From: Sphingobium herbicidovorans
GTDB taxonomy: Bacteria > Pseudomonadota > Alphaproteobacteria > Sphingomonadales > Sphingomonadaceae
Assembly: GCF_002080435.1 (NCBI RefSeq)
Contig: NZ_CP020539.1
Span: 770,001 to 834,000 of the forward strand
Direction of reading: 5' to 3'
DNA: 64,000 nucleotides
Position 1 is the first letter of the stretch, and every line of letters starts with the position of its first letter. The translations under genes were made by a program, and so were the position numbers. The notes beneath the pieces were generated by a model, which was not told the DNA's origin, did not search any database, and saw only the letters and a program-made list of their open reading frames with translations. Below are positions 53,018 to 61,229 of the stretch, piece after piece.

Positions 53018-54454
53018 ATGTCCTTAGTCGGACGGATGCGGTCTGGTCGTCATGTGCTGATGTGCGCCACGGCGATTCCGCTTTTTCTCTTGGGCGCTTG
53101 TGCTGATGGCGTGGGCTTCGATATCGGCGCGGGCGGCGGGCAGACGCCTTCCGGTCCGTCCGGTCCCGGCGGCCCGTCCGGTCCCGGCGGTCCATCCGGC
53201 CCCGGCGGTCCTACCGGTCCGAACGGGCCAGATGGTCCGGGTGGCCCCGGCGGCCCCAGTGGTCCGGGCGGCCCAACTGGTCCCACAGGTCCCGGCGATC
53301 CCACAGGTCCCGGCGGTCCCACAGGTCCAGGAGGCCCTACCGGCCCAGGAGGCCCTACCGGCCCAGGAGGCCCAACCGGACCTGGCGGCCCAACCGGACC
53401 CGGTGGCCCCACTGGACCTACAGGCCCCGGCGGCCCGACTGGTCCCACGACCGGCTCACTGATTGGCGTGTCCGTTGGCGATCAGGTGATTTCCGGGCCG
53501 ACTGGCCCCGGCTCGCTGGTGGGCGTCAACGTCCTGCCGGGATCGACGCCTGCAACGGGCAACCTCGCGACCGTCGATCTGTTGACCGGTGACGGCACGG
53601 TTGCGCAGGTTGCGCTGCCGACCACGGCGGAAGGCGTGCAGCAGGGTCTGGCGCCGGTCGCCGCGATTGCCGGAACGCTGCTTGGCGATCAGGTGGGCGG
53701 CACGGTGGAGCAACTGACCGGCGGCCTTGCGCCCACGGTCGCCACCGTCACATCGGGTCTGGAGCAAGTCACCGGGCCTCTGCTCGACACGGTGAACGGC
53801 GCTCTGGCTCCGGTCACCGCGCCGCTGCTGGGCAATAATGGTGCGCTGGCGCCGGTGACGGGCGTTGTCGAAACGGTTGCCGGCGGCCTGACCGGCGCGT
53901 TGGGCGGGGACGGCGGATCGCCCGGATCGCTGCTGGGAGGCCCGCTGATCGGCGCCAATATCGGCGGCGAAGCGGTAACCGGCCCTTCGACCAGCGACAC
54001 GCTGGTCGGCGTCAACCTGCTGCCGTCCAGCACGGCCCCGGCGGAGGGGCAGTTGCTGACCGCCGATGTGCTGACACAGGGCACGATCGCCGATGTCGCC
54101 ATACCGACGACAGCGGCGGGGGTAGAGGCGGGCCTGGCCCCCGTCGGCAATCTGGTCGGCGGCGTGCTGGGCAGCGAGGCAGGCGCGGCGGTTGATCAGG
54201 TTGTGACCGGGGTCGCGCCCGTCGCGGCGACCGTCACCTCCACCGTCGATAGCGTCGTGTCGCCGGTGCTGGACGCCGTGAACAGCGCGGCTCCCGCACT
54301 GCCGACAGGGGGTGGCCAGGGCGGCGGCGGGGCGGGTGGCTCCCTGCTTGCGCCCGTCACCGGGCTGCTGGGCGGAGCATTGGCGCCCGCGACGGGCGGG
54401 GCCAGCCCCACCGCGCCCGTCACTGGCCTTTTGGGAGGCCTGCTGGGTCGCTGA
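53018..54454 (+). CDS. Collagen-like lipoprotein
   Basis: 478 aa, ATG 53018 behind CAGGGAGG. A lipoprotein signal (IPLFLLGAC) places the lipidated Cys at 28. Residues 46-145 are about 33 Gly-X-Y triplets, almost all Gly-Pro-Thr, Gly-Pro-Gly or Gly-Pro-Ser, as in bacterial collagens. The C-terminal ~330 residues are two diverged copies of a ~160-residue unit ([21 protein letters not shown]... and [21 protein letters not shown]...), each with LTADVL/VDLLT and QGLAPV elements, ending in repeated APVTGLLGG blocks. It probably sits on the outer membrane, trimerises through the collagen stretch, and acts in adhesion or biofilm. The 2OG oxygenase next door may modify it. Confidence 0.88.
   Translation: MSLVGRMRSGRHVLMCATAIPLFLLGACADGVGFDIGAGGGQTPSGPSGPGGPSGPGGPSGPGGPTGPNGPDGPGGPGGPSGPGGPTGPTGPGDPTGPGGPTGPGGPTGPGGPTGPGGPTGPGGPTGPGGPTGPTGPGGPTGPTTGSLIGVSVGDQVISGPTGPGSLVGVNVLPGSTPATGNLATVDLLTGDGTVAQVALPTTAEGVQQGLAPVAAIAGTLLGDQVGGTVEQLTGGLAPTVATVTSGLEQVTGPLLDTVNGALAPVTAPLLGNNGALAPVTGVVETVAGGLTGALGGDGGSPGSLLGGPLIGANIGGEAVTGPSTSDTLVGVNLLPSSTAPAEGQLLTADVLTQGTIADVAIPTTAAGVEAGLAPVGNLVGGVLGSEAGAAVDQVVTGVAPVAATVTSTVDSVVSPVLDAVNSAAPALPTGGGQGGGGAGGSLLAPVTGLLGGALAPATGGASPTAPVTGLLGGLLGR
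53153..53452 (+). repeat. Collagen-encoding minisatellite
   Basis: Degenerate 9- and 18-bp direct repeats (GGCCCTACCGGCCCAGGA and relatives) encode the Gly-Pro-X tract; several 18-bp units near 53330-53400 are identical. All are multiples of 3, so slippage would change tract length without a frameshift. Confidence 0.85.
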
Positions 54455-54470
54455 GCCGCCCCGAAGGGGA

Positions 54471-54499
54471 GAGGAGGCGGCCGGGCGCGCCGCCTCCTC
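54471..54499 (+). terminator. Strong hairpin after the collagen-like gene
   Basis: GAGGAGGCGGC (54471-54481), 7-nt loop, GCCGCCTCCTC (54489-54499): an 11-bp perfect stem 16 bp after the stop. There is no U-tract, so it may attenuate rather than fully terminate. Confidence 0.6.
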
Positions 54500-54526
54500 G
54501 AACCCACCGACCTGCCATTGAAAGGG

Positions 54527-55810
54527 ATGACTTTGACGAAAACCCACCAGACCGAATATTTGCTGGTCATCCGCCTTAACAATTTTCTGGCGATCGAGGC
54601 CGCTTTCGGCGCGGACGCCGCGCGGCGGGCGATCGACCATCTGTGCCGGTGCGCCGAGCGGCAACTGGGCGGCATCGATCTGCGCCGTGTCGATCGCGAG
54701 GAGATCGAACTGGTGGCGCGCTATCCGCTGATGCAGTGCATGCCTGTCGCGTCGCTGGTCGATACGCTGTGCGCCGCGCTGGCTGCCGAGCCGTTCCGTT
54801 ACAAGGATCAGGACATATTGCTGTCGGTGTCCGCCGGACATGCGTTTGCCGGCGGGCCTGTCGGCCGCGCGCAGGAACATGAGGCGCGGTTGCGTCTGGC
54901 CGCATCCTGCCTGTCCGCCGGTCAGCTTTCCGGCAGCTGCGCCGAAAGCGCGGCTCTCTATCGCAAGGACATGGCGGAAGCGGCGGTTCTGCTTTCGCGG
55001 GTGAGGCGCGGCGCGACCTTCTTCACCTGGCGGCCCGTGTCCCGGCCGGACGACGGTTGCGCCATCCTCTATTATGAAGCCGCGCTGCGGCGCGTGGGCG
55101 ACACGGGGGAGCAGATCGACTGCGCGGACGGATATGCCGCGCTGGAGCGGATTGGCCTTGCCCATCTGCTCGACCGGCTGATGATAGAGGATGTGGTGCG
55201 CGAGCTGGAAAGCGATCCCGCCGCCTGCCTGTCGGTTGCCATTTCGGCGCAAAGCCTGTCGCTCAACCTGCATGGCGAAGGGGCGGGCTGGACCGGCCTG
55301 ATGGACCGGTTGAAGCGCGACCCCCGGCTGGCGCGGCGGCTGGTGGTGGAGATTGGCGACAACAGCGCCATGCCCTGCTTTCGCGATGCGCTGGCCTTTG
55401 TGCGCGCGCTGCGGGCGCTGGGCGTGCGTATTTCGGTCGCCCGCTTCGGCTCGGGCCATGCGTCCATCGGACAGTTGATGGCCCTGTCGCCCGAAGTGGT
55501 GAAGCTGGACAGCCCGTTCATGCACACCGCCTATGAATCGGAACGCAACCGGCTTCGCGTCGGTCATCTGCTCGGCCTGGCCCGCACGATCAGCCCGACC
55601 GTGATCGTCGATGGCGTGGAATCGCCATGGCACCTGCATCTCGCCGCGGAGGAAGGGGCCGAGTGGGTCGCGGGTTCGCATCTGGGTCGGCCCAGCCTGC
55701 GCCGGGGCTGGCTGAATACCGATTATGGCGACAGCGTCGCCGCGCTCGCGGCTTTCAACAGCACGTTGCATCAGAAGCCATCCGGCAACGTCCATTCATT
55801 CTCACGCTAG
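54527..55810 (+). CDS. Degenerate GGDEF-EAL protein
   Basis: 427 aa from ATG 54527; TTG at 54518 or 54533 are alternatives near AAAGGG. The N-terminal half resembles a GGDEF domain without GGDEF (LVIRLNNFLAIEAAFGADAARRAIDHL). The C-terminal half (~165-415) follows the EAL fold but with altered catalytic motifs: YEAALR for EALLR, VVEIGDNS for the ETA motif, and ISVARFGSGHAS where active enzymes have DDFG. Thus it is probably not a c-di-GMP phosphodiesterase and may be a c-di-GMP or protein-binding regulator. It lies between two surface-protein genes, fitting adhesion control. No TM segment. Confidence 0.82.
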   Translation: MTLTKTHQTEYLLVIRLNNFLAIEAAFGADAARRAIDHLCRCAERQLGGIDLRRVDREEIELVARYPLMQCMPVASLVDTLCAALAAEPFRYKDQDILLSVSAGHAFAGGPVGRAQEHEARLRLAASCLSAGQLSGSCAESAALYRKDMAEAAVLLSRVRRGATFFTWRPVSRPDDGCAILYYEAALRRVGDTGEQIDCADGYAALERIGLAHLLDRLMIEDVVRELESDPAACLSVAISAQSLSLNLHGEGAGWTGLMDRLKRDPRLARRLVVEIGDNSAMPCFRDALAFVRALRALGVRISVARFGSGHASIGQLMALSPEVVKLDSPFMHTAYESERNRLRVGHLLGLARTISPTVIVDGVESPWHLHLAAEEGAEWVAGSHLGRPSLRRGWLNTDYGDSVAALAAFNSTLHQKPSGNVHSFSR

Positions 55811-55823
55811 GCGGCTGAGCCGC

Positions 55824-55841
55824 TTTTGCGTGCACGCAAAA
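55824..55841. promoter_or_regulatory. Palindromic operator-like element, copy 2
   Basis: Perfect 18-bp palindrome TTTTGCGTGCACGCAAAA between the EAL-like stop (55810) and the autotransporter start (55863). It shares its 16-bp core with the element at 52096. Confidence 0.75.
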
Positions 55842-55862
55842 AGCAAAAAGGGGTATTCGATC

Positions 55863-57083
55863 TTGTTAAGCCTTCATCGTCATATTCATCACGGCGCGCG
55901 CGCGGCGCTGGCCGCCGCCACCCTTCTCTGCGCGGTCGCGCAGCCCGCAGCGGCGGCGCCCTATGGCCCCTATGCCAGCACGCCGGGCGAAGCATCGCTG
56001 GCCGATGCGCTCGACAGCGCGCCGCCGAGCGGAGACCGGGCGGCCATGCTGGCGAGCATCGACGCGCTGCCGGACGCGACGGCGCGGGCCGACGCGCTGG
56101 GCCAGTTGACGCCGCGCACCTATGCGTTGCTGCCCCGGCTTGCGATCCAGTCGATGGACGCCGCCGACCGCGAGATCCGTCACTATCTGGTCGAGCGGCG
56201 CAGTATCGCCATCGACGCGCCTGCGGACGTGCCGGTGCGCGGCGAAGGCACGATCCACATGATGCTGAGCGGCGGGTTGAAGCAGGCGCGTTACGATGCC
56301 GGTTTCGACCGGCCGGAAGCGCGATCGGACAGCCGCTCGCTGCGCTTTGCCATCGACGTCAGCCCGGTCAAGAACCTGATCGTCGGCGCGACGCTGGGCA
56401 TCGACGGGATCGACGCCCGGCTCGATCCCGCACAGCGCCCGCGCATCACGGCGTTCAATAGCCAGATCGGCCCCTATGCCAGCTACCATAATGGGCGTTT
56501 CTACATCGATGCCACGGCGAGCTATAATTTCGCGGAATATAAGCTGCGGCGGCAGGTGGGGTGGGATGGCTTTTCCGACCGGTTGACGGCTGCTGCCGAT
56601 GGCGACGGCTGGGCGGCTTCGGGTGAGGCGGGCGCGATGCTGCGCGCGGGCGCGGTGCGGGTGCAGCCCTTTGCCGGGCTGCAATATCGCCATGCCGATG
56701 TGGAAGGGATGCGCGAAGGCGGCGGCGCGGCGGCGCTGGAAGTCGCCGGTTATCGCACCCGGCTGATGCGCGCCACGCTGGGCGCGCGGGCATCGACCAA
56801 TGTAGACGTAGGCAGCTGGACACTGCGTCCGACCGTCGAGGCGCAATGGCAGCGTGAATTGCGCAGTCGCCCCGACAGCCGGATAGAGGCGCGATTTGTA
56901 GCGGGCGACCTGCCGATATTTTCCCTGCGGCCGGAGCGGCTGGATCGCGATGCGGGGCTGGTCAGCGCCAGCGTCACCGCCACGCGCAGCAGCCGCATGG
57001 CGGTGCGGGTCGGCTATAGTGGAGAATTTTCAGGCGACCGGCGGGTTCATGCCGCCACGCTGTCGCTCAGCAGGCGCTTCTGA
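55863..57083 (+). CDS. Autotransporter-type outer-membrane beta-barrel protein
   Basis: 406 aa. The preferred start is TTG 55863, eight bases after AAAAGGGG; a GTG at 55830 lies inside the palindrome. A signal peptide (AALAAATLLCAVAQPAAAA) leads to a short passenger-like region (~30-150, helical, LADALDSAPPSGDRAAMLAS) and a C-terminal autotransporter barrel (~150-406: FNSQIGPYASYHNGRFYIDATASYNFAEYK, LRPTVEAQWQREL) ending ATLSLSRRF with the terminal Phe used by BAM. The passenger is small, so it may act as a membrane anchor or enzyme-free adhesin. Preceded by the 18-bp palindrome. Confidence 0.82.
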   Translation: MLSLHRHIHHGARAALAAATLLCAVAQPAAAAPYGPYASTPGEASLADALDSAPPSGDRAAMLASIDALPDATARADALGQLTPRTYALLPRLAIQSMDAADREIRHYLVERRSIAIDAPADVPVRGEGTIHMMLSGGLKQARYDAGFDRPEARSDSRSLRFAIDVSPVKNLIVGATLGIDGIDARLDPAQRPRITAFNSQIGPYASYHNGRFYIDATASYNFAEYKLRRQVGWDGFSDRLTAAADGDGWAASGEAGAMLRAGAVRVQPFAGLQYRHADVEGMREGGGAAALEVAGYRTRLMRATLGARASTNVDVGSWTLRPTVEAQWQRELRSRPDSRIEARFVAGDLPIFSLRPERLDRDAGLVSASVTATRSSRMAVRVGYSGEFSGDRRVHAATLSLSRRF

Positions 57084-57175
57084 CGCCCGGCATTCCACCG
57101 AAACGGACCCAATCACAGGGGCGAAAGATGCGATCTGGCGCTAATGGCGTTGGCGGTAATGGAGGAAGGGCGAAG

Positions 57176-58165
57176 ATGGCTGGATTGATCCGGGACATAT
57201 TGTCGACCCTGTCCCGCGATGGGGCGCCTGCCCGCCCCGCCGTCGCGGAACAGGATGCGCTCAGCCGACTGGATGAACGGTTGACCAGCTTTAGCCAGGC
57301 CGCGCTCGACAGCCGCGCGCCCTTGTTGATCCGGCCTGCCGAATGCGCCGTGTGGGACGGCAATCCGCGCGATCAACCGGGATTGAACCCGGACAGTTGC
57401 CGATCGCTGATCGAATCCATCGCGGCGGAGGGGGGCAATCGCATTCCGGTGCTGGTGCGGCACAATCCCGACGCATCCGAACAGCCCTATCAATTGCTGG
57501 TCGGCAGCAGGCGGCGCTTCGCCATTGACTGGCTCAACCATAATGGGCGGCCGGAACTGCGCCTGAACGCCCTGATCGTCGATCTGTCCGACGAGGAGGC
57601 ATTTCGCCTTGCCGACATCGAGAACAGGGAGCGCGCCGATATTTGCGAGCTGGACCGCGCGCGCAGCTATCAGCAGGCTGTGGACCGCTTCTATGGCGGG
57701 GTGCAATCGCGCATGGCCGAGGCGCTGGGCCTGTCGAACAGCCAGCTTAGCCGGCTGCTGGCATTGGCGCAGTTGCCCGAAGAGGTGATCGGAGCCTTCG
57801 CCACGAAGGAGGATTTGAAGGTCCGTTATTCGGAATTGCTGACGCCCTTGCTGCGCCGGGCGGAGCAGCGGGCGGACCTGATCTCCGAAGCGCGGCGCAT
57901 CGGCCAGGAACAGCAGGAGCGCGCTGCCGGGGCAGGATCTATGCTGCCGCCAGCGACGGTCTTGTCCCGCCTGCGGGAAGCCGCCGCCCGGCGACCGCGC
58001 GACACAAGCGATATCGAGATTCTGGCAGGGGGCGAGCGTATCGGCCGGGCAAGACCGGCGAAAGGCAGCATCATGCTGGACGTCACCATCGCCAGCGATG
58101 CCGATCTGGACGCCTTGTTCGCTGCGTTGAAAGAAACCATATTGATGGCGCGCGCGGCGGCGTGA
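57176..58165 (+). CDS. Orphan ParB/RepB-like protein
   Basis: 329 aa from ATG 57176 (GGAGGAAGGGCGAAG); ATG 57128 would add 16 residues. It resembles the parB product at 2301 along its length: GSRRRFAIDWL versus GTRRHFSISWL, SDEEAFRLADIENRERADICELDRARSY versus the same block there, an HTH (LGLSNSQLSRLLALAQLP) and a RepB-like C-terminus. No ParA gene or parS-like palindrome is adjacent. It may be a former partition gene of an integrated plasmid or a ParB-family transcription factor. A long hairpin closes the gene at 58210. Confidence 0.9.
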   Translation: MAGLIRDILSTLSRDGAPARPAVAEQDALSRLDERLTSFSQAALDSRAPLLIRPAECAVWDGNPRDQPGLNPDSCRSLIESIAAEGGNRIPVLVRHNPDASEQPYQLLVGSRRRFAIDWLNHNGRPELRLNALIVDLSDEEAFRLADIENRERADICELDRARSYQQAVDRFYGGVQSRMAEALGLSNSQLSRLLALAQLPEEVIGAFATKEDLKVRYSELLTPLLRRAEQRADLISEARRIGQEQQERAAGAGSMLPPATVLSRLREAAARRPRDTSDIEILAGGERIGRARPAKGSIMLDVTIASDADLDALFAALKETILMARAAA

Positions 58166-58209
58166 GCGCAGGTTGCGGGCGGCTGGGCCGGTCATATCCG
58201 ATCGCGGCG

Positions 58210-58243
58210 GCTTAACGGCTGCCATCAATGCGCAGCGTTAAGC
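58210..58243 (+). terminator. Hairpin after the orphan ParB gene
   Basis: GCTTAACG (58210-58217) pairs with CGTTAAGC (58236-58243), and the inner CTGC/GCAG continues the stem past one bulged base. It is 45 bp after the stop. Terminator or protein-binding dyad are both possible. Confidence 0.5.
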
Positions 58244-58333
58244 GCCGGTTCAAGCGGATTGACGATAAGTAACTTGCACGGCGTGACAGCTTTGCGTAAA
58301 ATATCAGGCATTGGTTATCACGGTCGGGCTGGC

Positions 58334-58355
58334 CGCCATATGGTTGAATATGGCG
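58334..58355. promoter_or_regulatory. Operator-like inverted repeat before the Rieske oxygenase
   Basis: CGCCATAT (58334-58341), 6-nt spacer, ATATGGCG (58348-58355): a perfect 8-bp dyad ending 48 bp before ATG 58404. Size and position suit a dimeric repressor or activator; no regulator gene is adjacent. Confidence 0.6.
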
Positions 58356-58403
58356 TGCTCGGCCTTTTCATGCTACGCAGGCACCGAGCGAGAGGATTAT
58401 ATC

Positions 58404-59483
58404 ATGGCGACATCGTCGGACTATCGTCTGGGGGAATTTGCGTTTCCACGCGGATGGTTCATGGTGGGCGAGAGCGCTGAGGCGACCAATTCGCCCAAGG
58501 CGATGCGCTATCTGGGCCAGGACATGGTCATGTACCGGGGCGAAAGCGGCAAGGTCTATGTGACCGAAGCCTATTGCCCGCATATGGGCGCGCATCTGGC
58601 GAAGAACACGACCAGCTACATCGTGCGCGACGGCGAGCAGATTGAGGGCGATTCGATCCGCTGCCCCTTCCACGGCTGGCAATTCGGTCCCGATGGCGCG
58701 TGCAAGAATATTCCCTATTCCGATTTCGTGCCCAAGGCCGCGAAGCTCAAGACCTTCCCGGTGGTCGAGCGGGCGGGCACGGTATGGATCTGGCATGATC
58801 CCGAAGGCCTGGAACCCAATTTCGACCTGCCCGATTTCGGCGGCCATTATGATGCGCCCGGCTGGGTCAACTGGAAGATCGACTTCATGGGCGATCTGGA
58901 CATCCACCCGATCGAAGTGGTCGACAACATGGCCGACTATGGCCATTTCGTTCCGATCCACGGGGCAAAGGACTTCGTCTATTTCGCCAATGAGTTCAAG
59001 GACCACATCGTCCATCAATATTATGCCGCCGGGCACCGTACGCTGGTGACGAACCCGGACGACGTGCTGACGCTGGACACCTGGTACACCGGTCCTTCGA
59101 TCCTGCAGTCGGAAATGGAGGGGACGTTCAACAGCTTCATCCTCATCACGCACACCCCGATCGAGGATGGCAAGATCCGTGTGTGGCATGGGTTGATGGT
59201 GCAGGTGAATGACGGTTCGGCTCCGGTGACCGACGAGTTGCGCGAAGCCGCGCTGCAATATCAGGAAGGCAGCCGCCTGGCCTTTGCCCAGGATGTCGAG
59301 ATCTGGCAGAACAAGAAGGCCTGCCTCAACCCGCTCGTCATCCCCAGCGACGGCCCCTATGGCAAGGTGCGGACCTGGTACAAGCAGTTCTACACCTCTC
59401 GCGACAAGACGCCCGACCTGCACAAGCGGACCAACGGGCTGCACGTCACGCTCGACAAGCGCGATTCCACACAGGCGGCATGA
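58404..59483 (+). CDS. Rieske-type ring-hydroxylating oxygenase (KshA-like)
   Basis: 359 aa from ATG 58404 (AGAGGATTATATC); the frame to 58311 crosses the inverted repeat. The Rieske [2Fe-2S] motif is CPHMGAHL...CPFHGWQF (CXH-X~17-CXXH; first Cys at about residue 57). The mononuclear iron ligands are in DNMADYGHFVPIHG. Length and motifs resemble 3-ketosteroid 9-alpha-hydroxylase oxygenase (KshA) and related single-subunit oxygenases that hydroxylate steroids or polycyclic substrates with an external reductase. No ferredoxin or reductase gene is next to it. It is probably transcribed with the 59610 gene. Confidence 0.9.
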   Translation: MATSSDYRLGEFAFPRGWFMVGESAEATNSPKAMRYLGQDMVMYRGESGKVYVTEAYCPHMGAHLAKNTTSYIVRDGEQIEGDSIRCPFHGWQFGPDGACKNIPYSDFVPKAAKLKTFPVVERAGTVWIWHDPEGLEPNFDLPDFGGHYDAPGWVNWKIDFMGDLDIHPIEVVDNMADYGHFVPIHGAKDFVYFANEFKDHIVHQYYAAGHRTLVTNPDDVLTLDTWYTGPSILQSEMEGTFNSFILITHTPIEDGKIRVWHGLMVQVNDGSAPVTDELREAALQYQEGSRLAFAQDVEIWQNKKACLNPLVIPSDGPYGKVRTWYKQFYTSRDKTPDLHKRTNGLHVTLDKRDSTQAA

Positions 59484-59494
59484 ATGCCGGGCCG

Positions 59495-59522
59495 GTAGCG
59501 CCCGACTTCGGCCTGGCGCTAC
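59495..59522 (+). other. Intergenic hairpin
   Basis: GTAGCGCC (59495-59502) and GGCGCTAC (59515-59522) form an 8-bp stem with a 12-nt loop after the oxygenase stop, followed by an A-run on this strand. It may act as an attenuator or mRNA stabiliser in the 126-bp gap to the next gene. Confidence 0.4.
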
Positions 59523-59609
59523 TGAAAAAACGTGGAGCGCCCGCAGGCGGCTTCGGATGGTTTTCAGGACAATGACGGCCGTCACGGCGGCTGGACGAGG
59601 AGAGATGAG

Positions 59610-60287
59610 ATGGCGACTTTAGCGGTGGAACCCCAGGATTGCCTGCGTTCGATGGGGCATGTCGCCCTGTTCTATCCCAATATTGAGGACGGCCCGGCCG
59701 CGGCCAAGCTGCTGAAGCTGCTGGGTTTCGTCGAAACGCAGATGCTGCCCTTCCCGAACGGCGCTTTCTACCGGTTCGTGGTTCATGACAGCTATCAGAG
59801 CCGCGGCGATGGCATCGTCTATCTTTCGGCTCTGCCCGCCGCCCAGGCAGCGTTGAACAAGGCCGCGCGCGAGGCGCTGGGCTATGGCACGGACAAGGAG
59901 CATGAAGCGGTCGGCGCGCTGCGTGAAGCGGTGCTGGCGGACCCCGAATATACGTTCCACATCGGAACGCTCGTCGATTCCTTCGATGTCATCGAAAAGA
60001 TGACGCTCGACCTGATCGACGCCAATGAAAATGACCCGGACCTGAAAGGGCGGTTGAAGGTTACCGTGAACCGCCCGCGTCTGGGCAATGCCGAAATCGA
60101 CGCGCGGCTCGACGCCTCGCCCGCCTTCGGCGAGGTCAAGCGTTATGCCTATGGCCGTAACGGCCTGCAGCTGTTCGTGGAAACCGACCTGCTGTCGAGC
60201 GGCCAGATTGGCGACACGCTGATCCTGGAATTCGACTATGTATGGCCGGGCTATGACAGCCACATTCTGTCGGTGGTCGAACTTTGA
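59610..60287 (+). CDS. VOC-like protein of unknown function
   Basis: 225 aa from ATG 59610 (GAGGAGAGATGAG). The N-terminus (SMGHVALFYPNIEDGPAAAKLLKLLGFVETQMLPFPNGAFYRFVVHD) looks like a vicinal-oxygen-chelate beta-alpha-beta unit: His, then a Gly-Phe turn and a metal-site-like His. The second half (KRYAYGRNGLQLFVETDLLSSGQIGDTLILEFDYVWPGYDSHILSV) could be the other lobe. I do not recognise the subfamily. Its position behind a Rieske oxygenase suggests a role in the same catabolic step, such as ring cleavage or product handling, but this is context only. Confidence 0.7.
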   Translation: MATLAVEPQDCLRSMGHVALFYPNIEDGPAAAKLLKLLGFVETQMLPFPNGAFYRFVVHDSYQSRGDGIVYLSALPAAQAALNKAAREALGYGTDKEHEAVGALREAVLADPEYTFHIGTLVDSFDVIEKMTLDLIDANENDPDLKGRLKVTVNRPRLGNAEIDARLDASPAFGEVKRYAYGRNGLQLFVETDLLSSGQIGDTLILEFDYVWPGYDSHILSVVEL

Positions 60288-60725
60288 CCGACTGACGGTT
60301 GATCAAGCAATCTGCGGCGGCCAATGGCGCGCCGCAGATGTTGTTCGCCCAACCTGATCTTGCACGGAGGCGAAGACTGCGCGGCGCCCTCTGCTGCATC
60401 GCGTCCGCTTGTCCGCGTGAAACAATTTCCGTGTGAAAGCCGCTGTCGAGCTATCTTGAAAACGGCCTTGTCGCCGTCGATCCGATGGCGGGCTGCGTGT
60501 CGCCATTCCTGCTGCCGACGTCGTCATTTCCGCCAGCAGGCAAAGGGCGGTCGCCCCGGTCCGGGCGCGCCCATTCCCATGCCATGATGACCGGGCGGCC
60601 CGGCGCTTCGCACGGGCTGCGCATATGCTGTGGCTTTTATCGCAGCGCGCCTTGACCATTTTACCTTGTCGATGGTTTTTGATGTCGCCGGTTCCGCAGG
60701 GGCCAGCCGCACGAGGACAAGAGAT
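60288..60725. other. 438-bp intergenic region
   Basis: A hairpin at 60310-60339 (ATCTGCGGCG / CGCCGCAGAT) probably ends the oxygenase transcript. I see no gene in the rest: short frames on both strands have low-complexity Arg-rich products and no ribosome-binding site. The ~100 bp before 60726 should carry the promoter of the permease-like gene. Confidence 0.5.
60310..60339 (+). terminator. Hairpin terminator
   Basis: A perfect 10-bp stem ATCTGCGGCG / CGCCGCAGAT with a 10-nt loop, 23 bp after the 60287 stop, followed by GTTGTTCG. Confidence 0.6.
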
Positions 60726-61139
60726 ATGATGGACCGAATTTTCACCGCTCTCGCCACGCGGATCGCTGCTGCTGCGGGACAGCCGTTCAGCTTTGCCGTG
60801 GCGCTGGGGATTATTGCCATCTGGGGCGTCAGTGGCCCGTTGTTTCAATATTCCGACACATGGCAGCTCGTCATCAACACGGGCACGACGATCATCACCT
60901 TCCTGATGGTATTCCTGATCCAGAACAGCCAGAATCGCGACGCGGCGGCGATGCAGGCGAAGCTGGACGAATTGATCCGCGCGCTCGATCCGGCTCGCGA
61001 ACAATTTATCGGCATCGAACATCGCAGCGCCAATGAGGTGGAACGGATCCGCGCCGCACTTGAGCAGGAGGTGAGCCATGCCGAAGGCAAGGCGCGAACC
61101 GCCCATAAAAGCATCGAGCACGTTCTTCGGCGAACCTAG
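60726..61139 (+). CDS. Low-affinity iron permease family (Fet4-like) membrane protein
   Basis: 137 aa from ATG 60726 behind GAGGACAAGAGAT. Two TM helices (FSFAVALGIIAIWGVSGPLF; LVINTGTTIITFLMVFLIQNSQNRD) are followed by a conserved QAKLDELIRA helix and a soluble tail. This is the small bacterial form of the low-affinity iron permease family (GxxxxWGxxGP, NTGTTIITFLMVFLIQ). Bacterial members are much shorter than fungal Fet4 and have no proven transport role. Convergent with the AEC transporter. Confidence 0.85.
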   Translation: MMDRIFTALATRIAAAAGQPFSFAVALGIIAIWGVSGPLFQYSDTWQLVINTGTTIITFLMVFLIQNSQNRDAAAMQAKLDELIRALDPAREQFIGIEHRSANEVERIRAALEQEVSHAEGKARTAHKSIEHVLRRT

Positions 61140-61229
61140 AGCATTTTCCAGGCGCGTGGCGTCACCTGCCGGGCCGGATCAGGTTTCAGGCGCGTTCAGC
61201 CCCGCGCCCGCTCCGTTGCTGTTTCAGAT

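Noticed and set aside
53153..53452. Regularly repeated short units that could suggest a CRISPR array
   Set aside because: Units are 9/18 bp without spacers, in frame within a gene, and encode Gly-Pro-X.
53456..55795. Long reverse-strand open frame (779 codons) opposite the collagen-like and EAL-like genes
   Set aside because: Low-complexity Arg/Gln/His-rich product typical of an antisense frame in GC-rich DNA; the forward genes have signal peptide, domains and ribosome-binding sites.
60303..61121. 272-codon reverse-strand frame opposite the iron permease-like gene
   Set aside because: Half of it covers intergenic DNA with a hairpin and its product is low-complexity; the forward gene has clear TM helices and family motifs.
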